Source of the DNA: Pseudomonas sp.
GTDB taxonomy: Bacteria > Pseudomonadota > Gammaproteobacteria > Pseudomonadales > Pseudomonadaceae
Length of the DNA stretch: 62,026 bases
Assembly (NCBI RefSeq): GCF_030690725.1
Contig: NZ_JAUYGD010000081.1
Span: 1 to 62,026 of the forward strand
Direction: 5' to 3'
The position numbers were made by a program, and so were the translations under genes. Positions 59,957-62,026 of the stretch are shown here, one piece after another. Position 1 is the stretch's first letter; each line of letters starts with the position of its first letter. The notes beneath the pieces were generated by a model that saw nothing but the letters and a program-made list of their open reading frames with translations, did not search any database and was not told where the DNA came from.

Positions 59957-59986
59957 AAAAAAGCCGCCTATTTAGGCGGCTTTTTT
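59957..59986. terminator. Bidirectional intrinsic terminator
   Basis: A 13-bp stem AAAAAAGCCGCCT (59957-59969) with AGGCGGCTTTTTT (59974-59986) and a 4-nt loop, between cycB and the convergent membrane-protein gene. Confidence 0.92.
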
Positions 59987-60391
59987 GTGTCGGCGTCTTA
60001 TCGGTATTCCAGCCAGTTTGCGCAGATATGGGCGCATCAGCAGTGCCAGCAGGCTAAACGTAGCGAATAACGCCAGCGGGCCTTGCAGCAGATACCAGGC
60101 GCTGGAGCCGAGTTTCTCGCTGAGCATGACAGAGGTAAGTGACATGCATATTGGGGCTAGCATGCCTGTCAGCCACTGCCACTCAGGGTGTTTCAGGCTG
60201 AATGCATAGGTCGCCAGAAACAGGCCGCCCAGCACCGCGTTAGCGCCTAGCAGAAGCAGTAAGGGCGGGGCCGTCGCCAGGCTCACAGCCAGCAGGCCGA
60301 GCAACCCGCCAGCAATCCAGGGCATCTTGTCGAGGGTCTTGGCAGCATGCTTGCGCACGTGCGTAGTCGCCTTTTGGTAATCACGATCCAT
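59972..60391 (-). CDS. Small inner-membrane protein of unknown function
   Basis: A 139-residue protein with a basic N-terminus (MDRDYQKATTHVRKHAAKTL), four predicted membrane helices (~24-40, 41-58, 66-82, 91-112) and a basic tail (RPYLRKLAGIPIRRRHKKAA). I do not recognise a family. It is 13 bp downstream of xpt on the same strand, so probably cotranscribed. Its 3' end overlaps the terminator hairpin. Confidence 0.7.
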   Translation of the reverse strand: MDRDYQKATTHVRKHAAKTLDKMPWIAGGLLGLLAVSLATAPPLLLLLGANAVLGGLFLATYAFSLKHPEWQWLTGMLAPICMSLTSVMLSEKLGSSAWYLLQGPLALFATFSLLALLMRPYLRKLAGIPIRRRHKKAA

Positions 60392-60404
60392 GTGTGTGCC
60401 CCAT

Positions 60405-60977
60405 TTAATCAATAAAACTGACCTGACCATCCTTAAGTGAATCAATGCGCGCCAGCGACTCGACCCGATAGCCCTGCGCATCCAGTTCGGCGCGGCCGCG
60501 CTGGAAGGACTTTTCGATCACCACGCCAATGCCGGCGATGCTGGCGCCGGCCTGGCCGATCAGGTCGATCAGCGCGCGTGCGGCATGGCCGTTGGCCAGG
60601 AAGTCGTCGATCAGCAGCACGTGATCCTTGGCGTTCAGGTGCTTGGCCGAAATGGCCAGGGTGCTTTCGGTCTGCTTGGTGAAGGAAAACACCTTGGAGA
60701 TATACAGGTCGTCCTTGAGCGTCAGCGACTGGTACTTGCGCGCGAAGATCACCGGCACGCCCAGCTCCAGGCCTGCCATCACCGCCGGGGCAATGCCCGA
60801 GGCTTCGATGGTGACGATCTTGGTGATGTTCTGGCCGGCGAAGCGCTGGGCAAACTCATGGCCGATCTGCTGCATCAGCGCCGGGTCGATCTGGTGATTG
60901 AGAAAGGCATCAACCTTGAGCACCTGCTCCGAGAGCACGGTGCCTTCATCGCGAATCTTCTGTTTTAGCGCTTCCAC
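60405..60977 (-). CDS. xpt: Xanthine phosphoribosyltransferase
   Basis: A 190-residue purine-salvage enzyme forming XMP from xanthine and PRPP. PRPP-loop HVLLIDDFLANGHAARALID, ASGIAPAVMAGLELGVPVIF and FARKYQSLTLKDD are diagnostic. Full length. A perfect 21-bp inverted repeat lies 31 bp upstream of the start. Confidence 0.96.
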   Translation of the reverse strand: MEALKQKIRDEGTVLSEQVLKVDAFLNHQIDPALMQQIGHEFAQRFAGQNITKIVTIEASGIAPAVMAGLELGVPVIFARKYQSLTLKDDLYISKVFSFTKQTESTLAISAKHLNAKDHVLLIDDFLANGHAARALIDLIGQAGASIAGIGVVIEKSFQRGRAELDAQGYRVESLARIDSLKDGQVSFID

Positions 60978-61008
60978 GCGGTTACCCTCGTTGTTCTAGT
61001 GTTTTGCC

Positions 61009-61059
61009 TAGGATGGGTGATAACCCATCGCAGCGGTTGATGGGTTATCACCCATCCTA
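61009..61059. repeat. Perfect 21-bp inverted repeat upstream of xpt
   Basis: Arms 61009-61029 (TAGGATGGGTGATAACCCAT then C) and 61039-61059 are exactly complementary around a 9-nt loop. Inside each arm there is a smaller palindrome (GATGGGTGATAACCCATC-like). It lies between xpt and the family C copy. Confidence 0.85.
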
Positions 61060-61070
61060 CGGTCTGCGCT

Positions 61071-61167
61071 GTAGGTTGGGTTGAGACGCGCAGCGGCGAA
61101 GCCCAACATTGGTGGCCGCATGGCATGTCACTCGCCTTGTTGGGCTTCGTTCCTCAACCCAACCTAC
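61071..61167. repeat. Dispersed repeat family C, copy 2
   Basis: A 97-bp element with perfect 15-bp arms GTAGGTTGGGTTGAG (61071-61085) and CTCAACCCAACCTAC (61153-61167), and inner arms CGAAGCCCAAC and GTTGGGCTTCG. It lies between xpt and rep, a gap of 245 bp that otherwise shows no gene. Confidence 0.85.
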
Positions 61168-61222
61168 ATCGTGATTGATCAATTATCCCTGGAGGCCACA
61201 CCACGGGCGCGCCGCTACGCGG

Positions 61223-62026
61223 CTATTTCTTCAGCATGGCGCGCATATTGGCCAGTGCCGAGTTGCCGGTAGCAGCCTTGACCTCGGGTGGGGCGTCTTC
61301 CAGGCCTTCCCAGATTAGATCCTCAGGCGGCAGTTCATCGAGAAAACGGCTCGGTGAGCAGTCGATAATTTCGCCGTACTGTTTGCGCTTGGCAGCGAAG
61401 GTCATAGTCAGGTTGCGTTTAGCGCGGGTGATGCCGACGTAGGCCAGGCGCCGCTCTTCTTCAACCGTATCGGCCTCGATGCTGGAGCGGTGCGGGAGGA
61501 TTTCCTCCTCCACGCCGAGGATATACACCGACGGATATTCCAGGCCCTTGGAGGCATGCAGGGTCATCATCTGCACGCCTTCGGCGCCTTCCTCTTCTTC
61601 CTGTTGGCGTTCCAGCATATCGCGCAGCACCAGCTTGCCGATGGCGTCCTCGATGGTCATGTCGCCGTCTTCGTCGCGCTCCAGGGTGTTCTTCAGCGCT
61701 TCGACGAGGAACCAGACGTTGCCCATGCGCGCGTCGGCGACCTTGTCGTTGGAGGCGTTCTGCCGCAGCCAGTTCTCGTAGTCGATGTCCATGACCATGC
61801 TGCGGATCGCCGCAATCGGGTCGTTCTGCGCGCATTCCTGGCGCACCCGGTCCATCCACTTGGTAAAGCGCGCCAGGCGTTCGGTATAGCGCGCATCCAG
61901 TTGCTCACCCAGGCCGATTTCGCCGGCGGCGGCGTACATGCTGATCTTGCGGCTGGTGGCGTAGTTGCCGAGTTTTTCCAAGGTAGTCGAGCCGATCTCG
62001 CGGCGCGGTACGTTGATCACCCGCAG
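61223..62026 (-). CDS. rep: ATP-dependent DNA helicase Rep (3' part, runs off the window)
   Basis: The C-terminal ~267 residues of a UvrD/Rep-family SF1 helicase; the frame is open to the right edge (codons before 62020 read LRV), so the start lies outside. Motifs V and VI are present: VQMMTLHASKGLEYPSVYIL and EEERRLAYVGITRAKRNLTM. The pattern near NVPRREIGSTTLEKL and the C-terminal FLDELPPEDLIWEG fit Rep rather than UvrD. Rep clears proteins ahead of replication forks. Confidence 0.93.
   Translation of the reverse strand: MRVINVPRREIGSTTLEKLGNYATSRKISMYAAAGEIGLGEQLDARYTERLARFTKWMDRVRQECAQNDPIAAIRSMVMDIDYENWLRQNASNDKVADARMGNVWFLVEALKNTLERDEDGDMTIEDAIGKLVLRDMLERQQEEEEGAEGVQMMTLHASKGLEYPSVYILGVEEEILPHRSSIEADTVEEERRLAYVGITRAKRNLTMTFAAKRKQYGEIIDCSPSRFLDELPPEDLIWEGLEDAPPEVKAATGNSALANMRAMLKK

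Noticed and set aside
1..62026. CRISPR array, tRNA or rRNA genes
   Set aside because: No regularly spaced direct repeats, cloverleaf with CCA-type 3' end, or rRNA signature was seen on either strand by reading.

Overview
The window is a piece of a Pseudomonas chromosome (Gammaproteobacteria). The protein sequences (fused NuoCD, Crc, long-form AlgC, Lrp/DadR, the DadA-RidA-DadX trio, PauR-like regulator, cytochrome c5) and the high G+C of most of the window point to this genus. From memory, the gene order from recG to rep follows the P. aeruginosa PAO1 region around PA5296-PA5346. The main difference is a complete nuoA-N operon between oxyR-recG and the ridA-spoT block; in PAO1 the nuo genes lie elsewhere.

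Bases 1-6250 are accessory DNA. The left edge holds the 3' part of a group II intron (reverse transcriptase/maturase plus domains V and VI) that interrupts an IS5-family transposase; the 3' half of the transposase and the right end of the IS follow. Next come an orphan antitoxin-like gene, a C-protein-like XRE regulator, and a divergent two-gene operon: a 195-residue winged-helix/coiled-coil protein overlapping a 466-residue DEAH helicase. This regulated helicase module is the best candidate in the window for an undescribed (perhaps defence) system. It is followed by 0.7 kb of unexplained DNA and an AT-rich gene for an orphan OmpR-type response regulator with a degenerate acidic pocket.

Bases 6300-12200 return to core DNA: an SCP2-type lipid-binding protein, a secreted protein of unknown function, an HDOD signalling protein, recG and oxyR. 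Bases 12435-27536 encode respiratory complex I (nuoA, B, CD, E-N). Bases 27567-38856 hold an atypical SDR, a lipoprotein, ridA, spoT, rpoZ, gmk, yicC, rph, a DUF4870 protein, crc, pyrE, a DUF4124 protein, a thioesterase and argB: nucleotide metabolism, stringent response and carbon catabolite control. Bases 38888-46428 hold algC, dut, coaBC, radC, a peptide-binding lipoprotein-like periplasmic protein and rpmB-rpmG.

Bases 46621-59938 carry amine and alanine catabolism: a cupin, an aldehyde dehydrogenase (KauB/PauC-like), an MFS transporter, an OmpA-like protein, a MocR regulator, a DUF1127 protein, a PauB/PuuB-like FAD oxidase, a Cys-cluster protein, Lrp/DadR, dadA-ridA-dadX, a PauR-like regulator and cytochrome c5. 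The window ends with a small membrane protein, xpt and the 3' part of rep.

Three families of dispersed intergenic repeat are visible. Family A (about 17240, 35115 and 46511) has two hairpins whose stems co-vary between copies; one copy forms the end of the nuoF reading frame. Family B (about 21718, 48779 and 58569) is a larger imperfect palindrome; one copy sits inside the nuo operon between nuoI and nuoJ. Family C (55005 and 61071) has GTAGGTTGGG ends, and at one site it supplies the stop codons of both flanking genes. No tRNA, rRNA or CRISPR array was seen.
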